In this document: piece after piece, positions 13,401 through 24,974 of the stretch | Layout of the letters: each line of letters begins with the position of its first letter | Numbering within the stretch: the first letter of the stretch is position 1 | NCBI RefSeq assembly: GCF_000801105.2 | Contig: NC_079512.1 | Location: 37,589,848-37,653,847, forward strand | Source: Raphanus sativus | Taxonomy: Eukaryota; Streptophyta; Magnoliopsida; Brassicales; Brassicaceae | DNA: 64,000 nucleotides | Reading direction: 5' to 3' | Translations under genes and position numbers: made by a program | Notes under the pieces: generated by a model | What the model was told of the DNA's origin: nothing | The model's database searches: none | Seen by the model: the letters and a program-made list of their open reading frames with translations, nothing else

Positions 13401-13518
13401 GTTTCGAGGAGAGGAATGCTAGAGCGAGAGTGCGTCGTGTAGAGGCTTTAAAGCAGAGAGAGCAGCCTTGAGGGTTGCTGAGAATTAAGGAAAGGGAAGA
13501 CAGAGAAGAAGACGCCAT
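10486..13518 (-). CDS. CDK5RAP1/MiaB-type tRNA methylthiotransferase, with a frameshift in exon 1
   Basis: Radical-SAM enzyme orthologous to At4g36390. The family adds a methylthio group to N6-isopentenyl-adenosine 37 of organellar tRNAs. Exons are 13518-13183, 12674-11614 and 10994-10486. Visible marks are an organelle-targeting-like Ser/Arg-rich N-terminus, the three MTTase cysteines ([21 protein letters not shown]), the radical-SAM CxxxCxxC ([12 protein letters not shown]) and a C-terminal TRAM-like part ([11 protein letters not shown]). Odd: in exon 1 the start frame runs into a stop just after EFDQEEERV, while the conserved continuation ([17 protein letters not shown]...) is in the next frame. 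It joins exon 2 correctly, so there is one extra base at about 13326. With it removed the protein would be 634 residues. This is either an assembly error or an early disabling mutation. A start at 12727, inside intron 1, would still give the full catalytic domain without the leader. Confidence 0.88.
11076..11545. mobile_element. MITE-like insert in intron 2 of the methylthiotransferase gene
   Basis: Most of this roughly 600-base intron is a sequence rich in CGGGTTT/GGTTCGG motifs. It begins with TGGGCATTCGGG and ends with CCGATAAAATGCCCA, giving short inverted ends (TGGGCAT/ATGCCCA). Similar GGTTTCGGGTT-rich inserts are common in Brassicaceae introns. I could not define a clear target-site duplication, so the boundaries are approximate and the family is not assigned. 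Confidence 0.5.
12718..13165. repeat. Duplicated segment inside intron 1 of the methylthiotransferase gene
   Basis: A roughly 180-base block recurs with divergence. Shared words include CTTCTGCAACTAAAT, AATCATCTAAAGTT, AAAACAGAGC, ATGTAAAGGT, AGACTTTGAA, CCAACGAATACA and CTTGCACAATC. They occur at about 12729-12890 and again at about 12990-13165, partly in permuted order. This is an old tandem duplication within the intron and has no coding content. Confidence 0.65.
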
Positions 13519-13953
13519 TGGAGATGGATGGATGATGAAGCTCCTCCTCGAAGGAAGAACAACAACGGGAGGCTCTCAAGCTTTAGGGATTTTAGCAAGT
13601 CAATCTTCTCGGATGTTCACACTAAAACGCAGCGTTTCTTTATCCAGACTCGGGGGTAGTACGGACATTTCTGCAGAAGATAGGACATTCAATAAGATTT
13701 GGATGTGAATTCTAAGTAATCTCCGACCAAAACATAACTCAATGTCTTGTTCTGTTTCAGGTTTTTTGACTTTTTACATTTTGAATTTTTATCTTATTGG
13801 TTGAGCTTTATGTGTTTAGGCTTTGTGAATCGTTACGAGTCATAAGGTATTGAATACCAATCTTGTACCGCCGTATTCAATAAAAGGCAAGGTTTTTGAG
13901 CTTGATCAACCACCGGATGACGCAGCAGTATTTTGGATCATCATTCACCATCA

Positions 13954-14240
13954 GCTCAAGACATAAACCAAGCATCCTCGTTTTGGTGCATACGAGAGGT
14001 GCACACTTAGTCATAATTTACACTGAAGGGTATATAACAGAGGCGTCAGAAAGCAGGAGCTTCTGACAAGTATGACTTATCCTTACCTGTTGAAGAGATT
14101 TACAATATTGTCAACGACCGTCAAGGGAAATCAGGTAAGATATATTTGCAGGTTGCATTAATTTAAAATATTTGATGGACCTTAAGGGGATTCTACATCC
14201 ATACAGAGTTCTTGCTCACTCTCCTTCTCACACTAAGGTA
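13954..14240 (+). pseudogene. Relic of D-2-hydroxyglutarate dehydrogenase (At4g36400 orthologue)
   Basis: Three short islands match the C-terminal part of plant mitochondrial D2HGDH in the right order. They are AQDINQASSFWCIRE at about 13954-14000, a disrupted EALQKAGA...YKYDLSLPVEEIYNIVND segment at about 14040-14130, and LMDLKGILHPYRVLAHSPS at about 14173-14235. The second island carries small indels and a stop (AGGAGCTTCTGACAAG). The FAD-binding N-terminal two-thirds and the stretch between the second and third islands are missing. The position between the At4g36390 and At4g36410 orthologues is exactly where At4g36400 lies in Arabidopsis. Family role: it oxidises D-2-hydroxyglutarate in mitochondria. 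This copy cannot encode an enzyme. Confidence 0.8.
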
Positions 14241-15434
14241 TATGCTTTATGATTACGCACCGAAATTATTGAAAGCATCTAATCATCAGTCTCTGATGAA
14301 TGCTCCTCCAACGTCAAAAGTGATGGGAATCTAATCATCTTTTTAGTTTTGGGAATCATTGACATTCTTTTTCTAGACGAATGCAAGGTTGTGATGAGTT
14401 GATTCTTCAAAGTGGAATATGAAGCAGCCAAGTTTGAGCAGAGCAGTATGATTGATGCAAAGGAACATCAAAGCAAGTGTTTGTTTAGAAAAAAAAGTTT
14501 AATTTTTAAACTCACTAAAGTGTATATGCTTTCGTTGTTGTTGTCACTATCTCTTAATATCTTAATTGTCACATAGATAAGAAAGAATCAAAACCTGTGG
14601 AGCTTACGTGTTGCAAAAGTCAAAGTTTGCAGTGTATTTAGACCCAAAAACTCGAAAGATAAGAATCTATCTTCACATATAATAGCAATTTCAAGATTCT
14701 CTCACATAATATCTTTCTATTCTTGGCAGTTTCGGTTTTAATGGACCTTGATATATGCCATAGATTTTCACATTTTGGTTAATTTTCACAAAGCCACATT
14801 TTGGTTCGCCATGGCCCCTAGTTTCTCTGGAGAAATGTATGTGGACATCTTCTGTTTCAAGATTGAAGCAAATGTATGCAACATCAAAGTTGTAATGACT
14901 AGTCAAATTTGATTTGCTTACACATTTTTTTTTTGAATGAATGTAAAATTTATTCAATCAAATCATGTTTTACATCAAAATAAATAAATCCAAAATAAAT
15001 TAATAATCACAAGTGCCAAAAAGACAATGAAAGCAACCAAACACAGATTGGAGATCAACTTGTATCGGATGCATTACAATTTGGGGACAATAAAATGTAG
15101 ACAAGTAAGCAAAATACATGGTAACATGGTATGAAGTTTAGGAAATACATACATTTTGGAATGTTATTGATTATATTCCAAAACTGATGTGATCATGATC
15201 GTAATCGCGAGAGTAGCAAAAGCGTGTAAAGATTCGGTTCTTTAGCACAAGTGGAAAGACATGATAAAACGGCGTCGGACTGATGACTGGACGTAGATAC
15301 AACGCTTTGAACATAAGATGTAGATGATAAGACACTATAAAAATGCTCATGGATGAGGCTAAGGAGACATAAACTCACAATCTTCTTTCTCCCTCTTACA
15401 CTCGTATAATCACAGTAATAAATTTTGAACACAA
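14241..15434. other. Intergenic region upstream of UBC17
   Basis: No gene seen beyond the D2HGDH relic. A T tract at about 14927-14935 leads into AT-rich DNA that could be an old retroposon tail, but no flanking duplication was found. The last roughly 100 bases hold the UBC17 leader. Confidence 0.45.
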
Positions 15435-16277
15435 ATGACATCTTCATCTGCATCAACTCGCAAGGTTGGTTCATTGCTTCTTTAGTTGTACCTAACAAGA
15501 AGCTTGTTGCTGTATCTCCTTTGGCTTGATCATCTCTATCTTTTTCTTAATTTTCTGCTAGGGGCTGACCAAAATAGCCACTAATAGACTACAGAAAGAG
15601 TTCATGGAGTGGCAGACTAATCCTCCTGCTGGTTTCAAGCACAGAGTCTCTGATAATCTCCAACGGTACATAATCATTCATACCCCTTTCTTCGTTCATA
15701 TTCGAACAGCAATGATGTTAATCTTCGAAAATTTTGGTGTGAAAAGATGGATCATTGAAGTGAATGGAGCTCCAGGAACTCTATATGCCAATGAAACTTA
15801 CCAACTTCAGGTGGAATTTCCTGAGCATTATCCTATGGAAGCTCCACAGGTTATCTTTCAGCATCCAGCTCCACTCCATCCTCATATTTACAGCAACGGT
15901 CACATTTGCTTGGGTAAGAAACAAACACAATGGACTCACGTGTGTTTTGCTCCTTATGTTTCAAAGTCTCTGGTAACAAGAGCTTGATCTTGATGATACA
16001 GATGTTTTGTATGATTCATGGTCGCCTGCGATGAGACTAAGTTCAATCTGTCTCAGCATTCTTTCAATGCTCTCAAGCTCATCCGTGAAGGTTTGTTGGG
16101 TGCTTATGTATTCTCTTTTTTTTTTTCAAAGGATATTTTTTGGGTATAGTTTTATTAAAGATACTTTCTGTTCACTTGCAGCAAAAGCCTAAAGACAACG
16201 ACCATTACTTGAAAAACTGCAAAAATGGAAGGTCCCCTAAAGAAACTAGGTGGCGGTTCCACGATGATAAAGTATAA
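15435..16277 (+). CDS. UBC17: Ubiquitin-conjugating enzyme E2, UBC17
   Basis: An E2 of the plant UBC15-18 group, which takes ubiquitin from E1 as a thioester and passes it on with an E3. Five exons (15435-15464, 15562-15665, 15747-15913, 16002-16090, 16182-16277) give 161 residues, the usual length for the group. The catalytic Cys lies in HICLDVLYDSW. The usual HPN triplet is HPH (LHPHIYSNGHICL), which is normal for this subgroup as I recall it. The C-terminus (KNGRSPKETRWRFHDDKV) also matches UBC17. A very short 30-base first exon encodes MTSSSASTRK. The position next to the D2HGDH relic fits At4g36410. It looks intact. Confidence 0.93.
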
Positions 16278-18036
16278 CATCTCTTATGTGTGTCCTTTAA
16301 TATGGTAATTATAAACCAAAATGTAATGATCTCAGGTTGAATTCTTGACCTGTTTCTATCTTCAAAACACAAGAGCATCTTCTTTTCCGCGTTCTAATCA
16401 ATTTAAAGAGCTTATGCACGAAACTATAATTAAAGTTATGAAATAACATATTCATTATTAAGTGGAAGATATGGTCTGAACCTTCTGTTGAGAAGAGATC
16501 AGAGATCATCAACAACTACAGTTCACCAAGATCCCTACATAACATTGCACACAATCAAGAATTCGAGAAGTGCATATACCTAATGGTCATAAATACATCA
16601 TCTCCACTTACATTTTTAAAGTTATGCAAAACATAGTTTTAAGTTTCAAAAGTGTTCTTATTTATTAGTGGAACTTCAATTTTAACTAGAAAAGTTGTAT
16701 TCACGTTTTAATCCTTAATTAAAATAATTTTAGAACGGTTAGCTAGTTAGTTGAAAGTCTAATATTATTTTTTATTTGATTTTTTTTTAAAAAAAATTTT
16801 AATTGACTCAACTATTATATTTTTGTGCTGATAACTAATTATTTAACTGAAAATTATAAATTATTTTTAACAAAAAGTTTGTTAGAAACAATTAATTAAC
16901 TAAGGTAATAGAATTTATATGATTATGTATCTCTTTTTTTGAAACACATATGATTATGTATCTTGTATGAAAAAGATTGTGATAAGAATTTTATGTTTAC
17001 ATCAATGAAACTATTAAGTTTTTTAGAGAACCAATTTATCCCATGGTTCGCTACCACATCTCATCTCTTTCAATATTTAAGAAGAAAAGAGACAATTGTA
17101 TTAATTGAACTGTTCAATTAGATTGTTACTATTATAAAGACATTGTGCACAGAAAACACACAAAATGACTGAATTCTGATGACTTATTGGCATATATTAT
17201 CTTTTGGTATTGGTGTGATAGCAAAATTTCATATTTTCCTTTTTCAAAGTAAATAATCCTTTTTAAGAGATAATTTATTCATCCCAAAATAGTATGTTTA
17301 CATTTGTTAGATATTTAATGGATAAATTATATTCTCGCTTCCGACATTCTTGCTAATATCGAAAATCTTGAGGAGCTGAAGCTGTATAAGCTGAAGTTGG
17401 ATAACCCGGAGAAGCTGAAACGAGAAAAAAAAAAGAAAAGAACGAAGTAATCTATCAAACATTTTTTTTTATTTTTTCCTTGATAAGGTTTATGTAATTG
17501 GAGTTTTTTTAGCATGACTTAACGCAGAATACTGGGATGATTTGTTAATAAAAATGATTTGAATATTTATGAGCAATACCGATCTTAATATTTTAGATGT
17601 TATAAACAGTGTAAATAGATTTTGGGCCAAATGGTTTATAATTTGTATTTTACATTATAATTTTGCTGAAGTAATAATGTTTAACTTGTTAGTTATTTAG
17701 TTTAAATTCTTATTAGAAACTTTTGCTCAAAAAAAAAAAAAATTCTTATTAGAAACTAAATCAAAATGCTTGTTTAATCTAGGACTCTATTTCATTTAGT
17801 TTTGTGTTTTGTGCATGCTGATAACTACTTTTTAGCTGAAAACTGGAATTATTTTGAAATATTTTATAATAAAAACTTCTTGATTTGAAATACTAACTCC
17901 CAAGTTTATCTTAGCAGAAAGTAAAAATAACACACCTTAAAACTTCAAAATAACAGAATGAAAAACAACAAACACCAAAGTAAAGCAAGTGCCACACATT
18001 TCTTCCCCTCAAAACATTTTACTCATAACCATGAAC
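16278..18036. other. Intergenic DNA between UBC17 and the peroxidase gene
   Basis: AT-rich, with no gene seen. It holds two direct-repeat pairs around A/T tracts (16917-16963 and 17704-17757). A single coding-like stretch at about 17336-17428 (plus strand, ANIENLEELKLYKLKLDNPE) could not be assigned to a family and has no flanking exons. The Arabidopsis neighbour At4g36420 (a mitochondrial L12-type ribosomal protein) was not found. Confidence 0.5.
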
Positions 18037-19360
<1,324 letters not shown>

Positions 19361-19686
19361 GAGAGACTTTGAACAAGAAGTGGAGTTGGTATTAAGCTTG
19401 ATAGAGATTAAGATAATAATCAAGGAAATTGCAAGAAAAAAAAAGAATTGTAAAAAAAATTAGTGGCGAAAAGAAAGATTAAAAGAGACTAAAGTTTGTG
19501 TTTGGTACCCAACATTGTATGCTATGTTTGACTAATTCACCTCCTTTTTTGGTTTAGTTATTTATTTACAATTGGTTTGACTTCATTGGAGGGAAAAAGG
19601 CTAAGCAAAGTTTTGAGTTTTTTAATAATGAAATTGATCTTTATCCATATGTTAACGACTAGTACCCAATAATTTGAGAACTATAC

Positions 19687-19717
<31 letters not shown>

Positions 19718-20592
19718 ATGATTAAATATTCGAATTTTAGACACACAAAAATGCTGGTCTATAACATAAAGAATGTAGGCCTTCGAGATTATAATCGCAT
19801 GGACATAATTATACTTGACATAGACAACTAAAAATTAGCTAAAAATTTTCAAAATTTTGTCCAAATTTTTTAATTTTTTTTTTAAACTTCCAACGGTTAA
19901 AATAAAATGATAATAATTGTATTACATTGTTTATAACTTTTAAAATCTTAAGATCAATCTTGCTCTCATAAATGTTTTAATTCTTTCAGTTCAACCAAGG
20001 ATTATTGAGTTTTGATTTCTTGGAAGTAACTAAGAGCCTAGTTTTACTGATTTAACTTTTTTGTAGAAGTAAAATAAAAAGCGAAGAAACCAAGTATGAA
20101 CAGAATACTACTAATATAATGCCTAGATTTAACTAATCTGAAAGAATTGAAAAGAAATAAAATTTCCTTTTGCAAAAAAATACTTGGTTATGGATAACAT
20201 GCTCACAGAGACAAAGTCCAAGACTTTAAAACGTAGTGAGAAAGAGAAGAGAGTAGGAAGAGATTCTAACTACTCTTTTGAAAATAGTAAAAGTTCTTCA
20301 AAGTTTCAAGCTTTGTTGACTTGTGAACACGCTCTTGTTCTTTGTAACCAAAGCAAACAAAGGATACTCTGTTTGTCGTTTTCTATCATAACACATGAAT
20401 CTGCAGGTAAAAGCGATCTCATGGTGAAGCTTTCAACTTTCTTGACTCTTTCACAATTTTGTTTCCCCCTCATTCTAGAAACTAAACATGAAAGTAAGAA
20501 AAACAAAAAAAAAGTAAAACAAGAAAACCACTGTTCAACTGCATGCAATACCATTGGCTGAGACAGAACCTCTAGCAAAGGCAATTAGCAAT
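19361..20592. other. Intergenic DNA with a CTTT microsatellite
   Basis: Upstream region of the peroxidase gene and downstream region of the membrane-protein gene. It includes a perfect (CTTT)n tract at 19687-19720. A 125-codon frame at 20184-20561 has no recognisable domain and a Lys/Ser-rich composition typical of chance frames, so I do not call it. Confidence 0.5.
19687..19720. repeat. (CTTT)n microsatellite
   Basis: About eight uninterrupted CTTT units. It is a likely length-polymorphic site, with no other feature attached. Confidence 0.95.
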
Positions 20593-23252
20593 TTAAATCG
20601 CACCATATGTTCTTTCACTTGGTCTCTGCGTTGGTGCTTGAGTAGAAGACATGGAAGAGCGGTCCCATGAGACTTCATTGGCAAAGGCATTGTTGATCTC
20701 TTCAGTTCTTGAGTAGCTTTGTCCACTTCCACTCACCTATTTACAAAGACCATAGCCATTAAGATTACATAGCTTTCTCCTTGATTCCTAATAAATGAAT
20801 ACTTTTAGTCCCATTTTTGGAATGCTTACAGTTTCAAGTAAGCCTGATAGAAGTGACATGCCTGGCAATGCATCAATCCCACGCTGTGCCCATATGAACA
20901 TATCAGTCTTAGTGTGGGTATATATAGCGTGAAGAATTAGAGAATCAAGAATGGAAGCAGAGAGGTTGAAGGTTACCACGCGTTCTACTCTTGTTTTGTA
21001 GATAAATCCTCCACAGCATAAAAGTGTAAATGCAACGAGGGATCTGATCAGAAACAACAAACCAGAACACAATTAGCTGAAGCTAAATCTCCTGTTACAA
21101 AGCTTTTGTGGTTTTGAGAGAGAGTGATCGTCATACACGCAGGAAAAAACTCCAAATATAGCCCATCCTTTCTCTGATCCTCCTTCAGCACCTTGGTTGT
21201 ATTCTGAAACCATTTAAGAAAAACAACAGAAAAGTTCAGCTAAAAGATAATGCCATGTAGATGATCAAGCCAAAGGGTGTAATAAGCTCACCACAGAGTT
21301 TTGTGAGGAAAAACTGAACTGGATCATAACCATCCACTGGGATGCTGACATTCACTTCATACGGAGTCTTACGAGATTTCTCACCTTTGAAAAAGAAAAG
21401 AGGTTGCAGAATTTGTAAAAAGCAAAAGGTCAAAGGCACAGTGAAAAGAGAAAGATAACAGAAGCTATTACAGTTCCAATCCAGCACTAAAGTTGAAGGA
21501 GATAACGTTGTTGGATGATTCCCAGTCAAGGAAGAACCAGATATCTTAACGTTAAGACCATTCTCCGGGGAAACCTTGATGATAGGCTTCCCTACCAATG
21601 TTGAGAGAGAAGCAATTGCAGTCATGTAGAGAGTAAGATGAGTCTGCTCTGTCTTGAAGCTGCGAGAATCAGGAACACTTCATATGGTAAATAAAGAGGA
21701 CCTCAAACATGAACAGAACTAAGTTCTTGATTCTCTACCTAAATTCACGACGGGGCTTGTCGAATCCAAACTGTGTCATCCCATTATATATCTGCAGGTT
21801 AAATATACAGAACCGAATCCGTTTTTTGTTCAGTGCGAAAAAGAAAGCTGCTATCAGAAATTTTTGTGTTCGTTATGTTCTTACTAGTTCCCATGAGCGA
21901 GGATGCAAACCGACCGTGAATCCTTTAAAGACACGTGGGCCAGGTTTCTCACACGGAATAGCCAACTCGACAGTAACTCTGGACCGGTGGAGAAAAGAGC
22001 AGGAACATACATCCGTTGTAAAAAAAGTCATGTACGACGGTTCTTGTATAACAGAGATAAATAGTAGGCAGAGACATACCTGCAAGTTGAATCTTGAGTG
22101 ACACTACATATGCATCCAAGTCCACCTGAAATAAGGAATTGAAAACTTAATAGATTTTGACAAGCATTTTTGTTTTTTGGAAAAAAAAGGAAGACGCAGA
22201 CACACCTTTACAGCGTCCATCAACACAGTTCCCACAAATAATATTGACCTGAACAAACAAAAAATATAAACCAGACTCTTAAGAAAGGATCCAATTAATA
22301 AAAATTCAAGAATACAACTCCAGTGTAGTAGGTATGTAACCTGTGATGTACGTCCAAGTTTGTCGTAACTATGCTCACAATTCGTCAGGTCACCGTGGTA
22401 AAACCCCTACAAGTAGATCACAGAATAACATGAAAGAAACACTTAACAATTAAATATCTATGTTTCAGAGGAAACACACATTTATGCAACAGCTGGTTGT
22501 GATGCTCCAAAACTATGATGTCTTATCTCAAAACAGCAGAGTAAAGAATGACAAGATTCTCACTTGAACAAAATCAAAACTTCCAGAGCCAGAAACAAAG
22601 TAGCTCAACGGGTCAAACCTTCCAAAATCAACATAACCCTGCACACAACAACACAAAAAGATCATTAGAGGCTGAACAAAAAGGTTGGATGATATAGGAA
22701 AGTTACCGCCTGGCCTCTTGATTCAACATCCTTGCAAAATCTAACGACCAAATCGAACTCCTACATTATCATCAATAAAAGAGATTTAACTTAAATCAAA
22801 CCTAAACTCCTCAAAAACTCTAAACAAGAGAATGAATATATTATATATATACACAACCTTGCCATCATATTCAAATGGTTGACCGATCCAGCTGCTCTGA
22901 TCAACCAAGTTAAAGAAAACAGCTTCACAATACCACATTCAAAAATCAAACCTCTAATGCAGCAAAGCAACCTCCTTTACTCTTTAACTGATCCTAACCA
23001 CAAAGCAGAAAGGATACAAAATCGACAAGACGACTTGAATTGTCGAGAGCGTAGCAGTTCGAATCCGGGACGGGTACAGATGCACCACACTCAAATAATC
23101 CAATTACAAAAGCTGCAAATTTGTTTTTTTTTTACCAAAAGATAATTATTTTCAAAAGCTCGTAACGAAATGGGAAAATCCGACGACGAGTTTTTACCGG
23201 TGATGAAGAGAAACTGAATGAAACTGTGTGGGCAGCACCTCAGTATCTGCAT
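20593..23252 (-). CDS. Single-pass membrane protein, At4g36440-like (uncharacterised)
   Basis: A gene of about 16 small exons reading from 23252 (MQILRCCPHSFIQFLFI, signal-peptide-like) to a stop at 20593. The order of pieces is a Cys-containing luminal part (ECGASVPVPDSNCYALD at about 23100; VDQSSWIGQPFEYDG; GYVDFGRFDPLSYFVSGSGS; GDLTNCEHSYDKLGRTSQ; ICGNCVDGRCKGGLGCICS at 22250-22090), then a globular stretch (AIPCEKPGPRVFKGFTVG; IYNGMTQFGFDKPRREF; GKPIIKVSPENGLNV), one membrane span (LVAFTLLCCGGFIYK at about 21000-21045) and a short cytosolic tail ending RPSERTYGAI. The layout suggests a type I secretory-pathway or surface protein. Arabidopsis annotations call the orthologue G-protein-coupled-receptor-like, but only one internal membrane span is visible, so I do not support that. 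Exon ends in the N-terminal third are approximate. Confidence 0.82.
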
Positions 23253-24974
23253 AGTTCAGCACCCGCTACAATCTTCGTCGTCTCCGGCAGATTCCGATTG
23301 GGATCACGACGGATAGTTATCGCTTTCAATTCATCGTCAAACCTTCTAGGTAGCTCAGAAGGTCTTTCTCTTACTTTGGGTGGTGAATCTAAATTAACCG
23401 ATTTTAATGTTCGATCAAACCGATTTTTTCAGGACATGACCGACCGACTAAACAATCATTTCGGTTCATCACTCTACTGAATTCTTTTTGTTTTTTGTTT
23501 TTGGTTTTTAGATTTTAATTTTTGATTTTTGATTTCTGATTTTATCGTAGATTTTAGGTTTTGTTTTTAAAATTTAACAGCTGAAATTTTAAAATACATG
23601 TACTTATACATAAAGAATAATAATAAATTTAAAATTTAAAATAAAATTATAGGTATGAGATAGTAAAATAAAGAAGAAACCAATTTTCCTATATAAAACT
23701 AGAAAATTTCAACAACAATATATAGATTATTAATAAATTTAATTTTATATGTGTTATCTTATAGTTTATTATTAAAGAAAAAATGAACATCAGTTTATTA
23801 TTAGGTAAAATATCATTTAAATATTGTAATAGTTTTAGTACAATTAACCTTAAGTATAAAATATAAAAACAAGAAATTCCTTACTTGATATGTGTTATAA
23901 ATAAATTAATGCAGATTTTTTAAAGCACCAAAACTAAAAAAAAAAAAATTGGATTTGGATTTTGTTTATAAATTGATAGTTGGAAAAACTATTTCTCCTA
24001 TGATTTTGGAAATCAATGTCTTCAACATTTGATTGGATGAAAAATATTTTTTAAGAAAAGAAAAACTAAAAACTACTAATAAAACTGCAAAAAATCAACT
24101 TCCAATTAGCGCATCATCATAAATTTTAATATAGTTTCTTTGGATAATCTTAAAAAACATAAAGCTTCTAATTACTTTACAAAATAAATGACACAAAAAG
24201 ATGATACAAACTCATGAAAACATGTAGCAATCTATAAAGGTTATGATCAAATTTTATAAATCAGTGTATATATATGTTTCTATAATCCACATAATTTTTG
24301 AAATATATCAGCTTTTAAATGCACAAACTCTACACAAATCAATCTTCTAATGAACCTAAATAACCAATTCGGTTCATTCAAAAAGTTGATTTCAAAGAAG
24401 ACTGAATATGCTTGTGATGATGTAAACATGAGTTTCAAAAACATGAATATGTGATGATGGAGAAAAAATGTATATCATGATGAATACACCATATTAAATG
24501 ATACATTGATCATCTACTAAAAAGAAAACATCGTTGTAAAATTTATATAACTTGAATTCAACCAAAGACAAAACAATATCAGTTCTGAAAAATATGAAAC
24601 AATTATCTATTGAAAACTAGATAATCAATATCTATATAAAATTTTTGAGAGCTGGATGATAGAAACATACCAAAATCGTAAATTAAAAAGACCTGAACGA
24701 TTTTAGAATAGTCGTAGGCATATCAGGTTTGTAGTAACTAGTAGTAGTATGCACACTAAAACTACAATTAATATACATGTATTTGTAAGAAAGTATAATA
24801 TACACAGAGAAATAACAAACCTATCTTTCTTGTTAAATTTCTTTAATAAAATATAAACAAGAAATTGATTTTACAATACATCGGTGTTGATGATTTAGAC
24901 CCTTGAATACCAAAAATAAACCATTATCAATCAACAATTAATCCTCTACTTCTTCAAGACGGTTTATTCCTCAT
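23253..24974. other. AT-rich intergenic DNA
   Basis: The first roughly 200 bases upstream of the membrane-protein gene are GC-richer and contain an 84-codon plus-strand frame with no recognisable domain, probably promoter/leader DNA. The rest is AT-rich and shows no gene. The MPK14 gene expected near here from Arabidopsis order (At4g36450) was not found. Confidence 0.5.

Noticed and set aside
20184..20561. 125-codon plus-strand frame
   Set aside because: No domain, no homology recognised, and AT-rich Lys/Ser composition. It overlaps the 3' side of the membrane-protein gene.
23050..23080. B-box-like GTTCGAATCCGGGAC on the plus strand
   Set aside because: It lies in an exon of the minus-strand membrane-protein gene, where it encodes the PVPDSNC segment. 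No A box at the right distance.
20593..23252. Seven-transmembrane GPCR
   Set aside because: Only a signal peptide and one internal hydrophobic span are visible, despite the receptor-like label used for the Arabidopsis orthologue.
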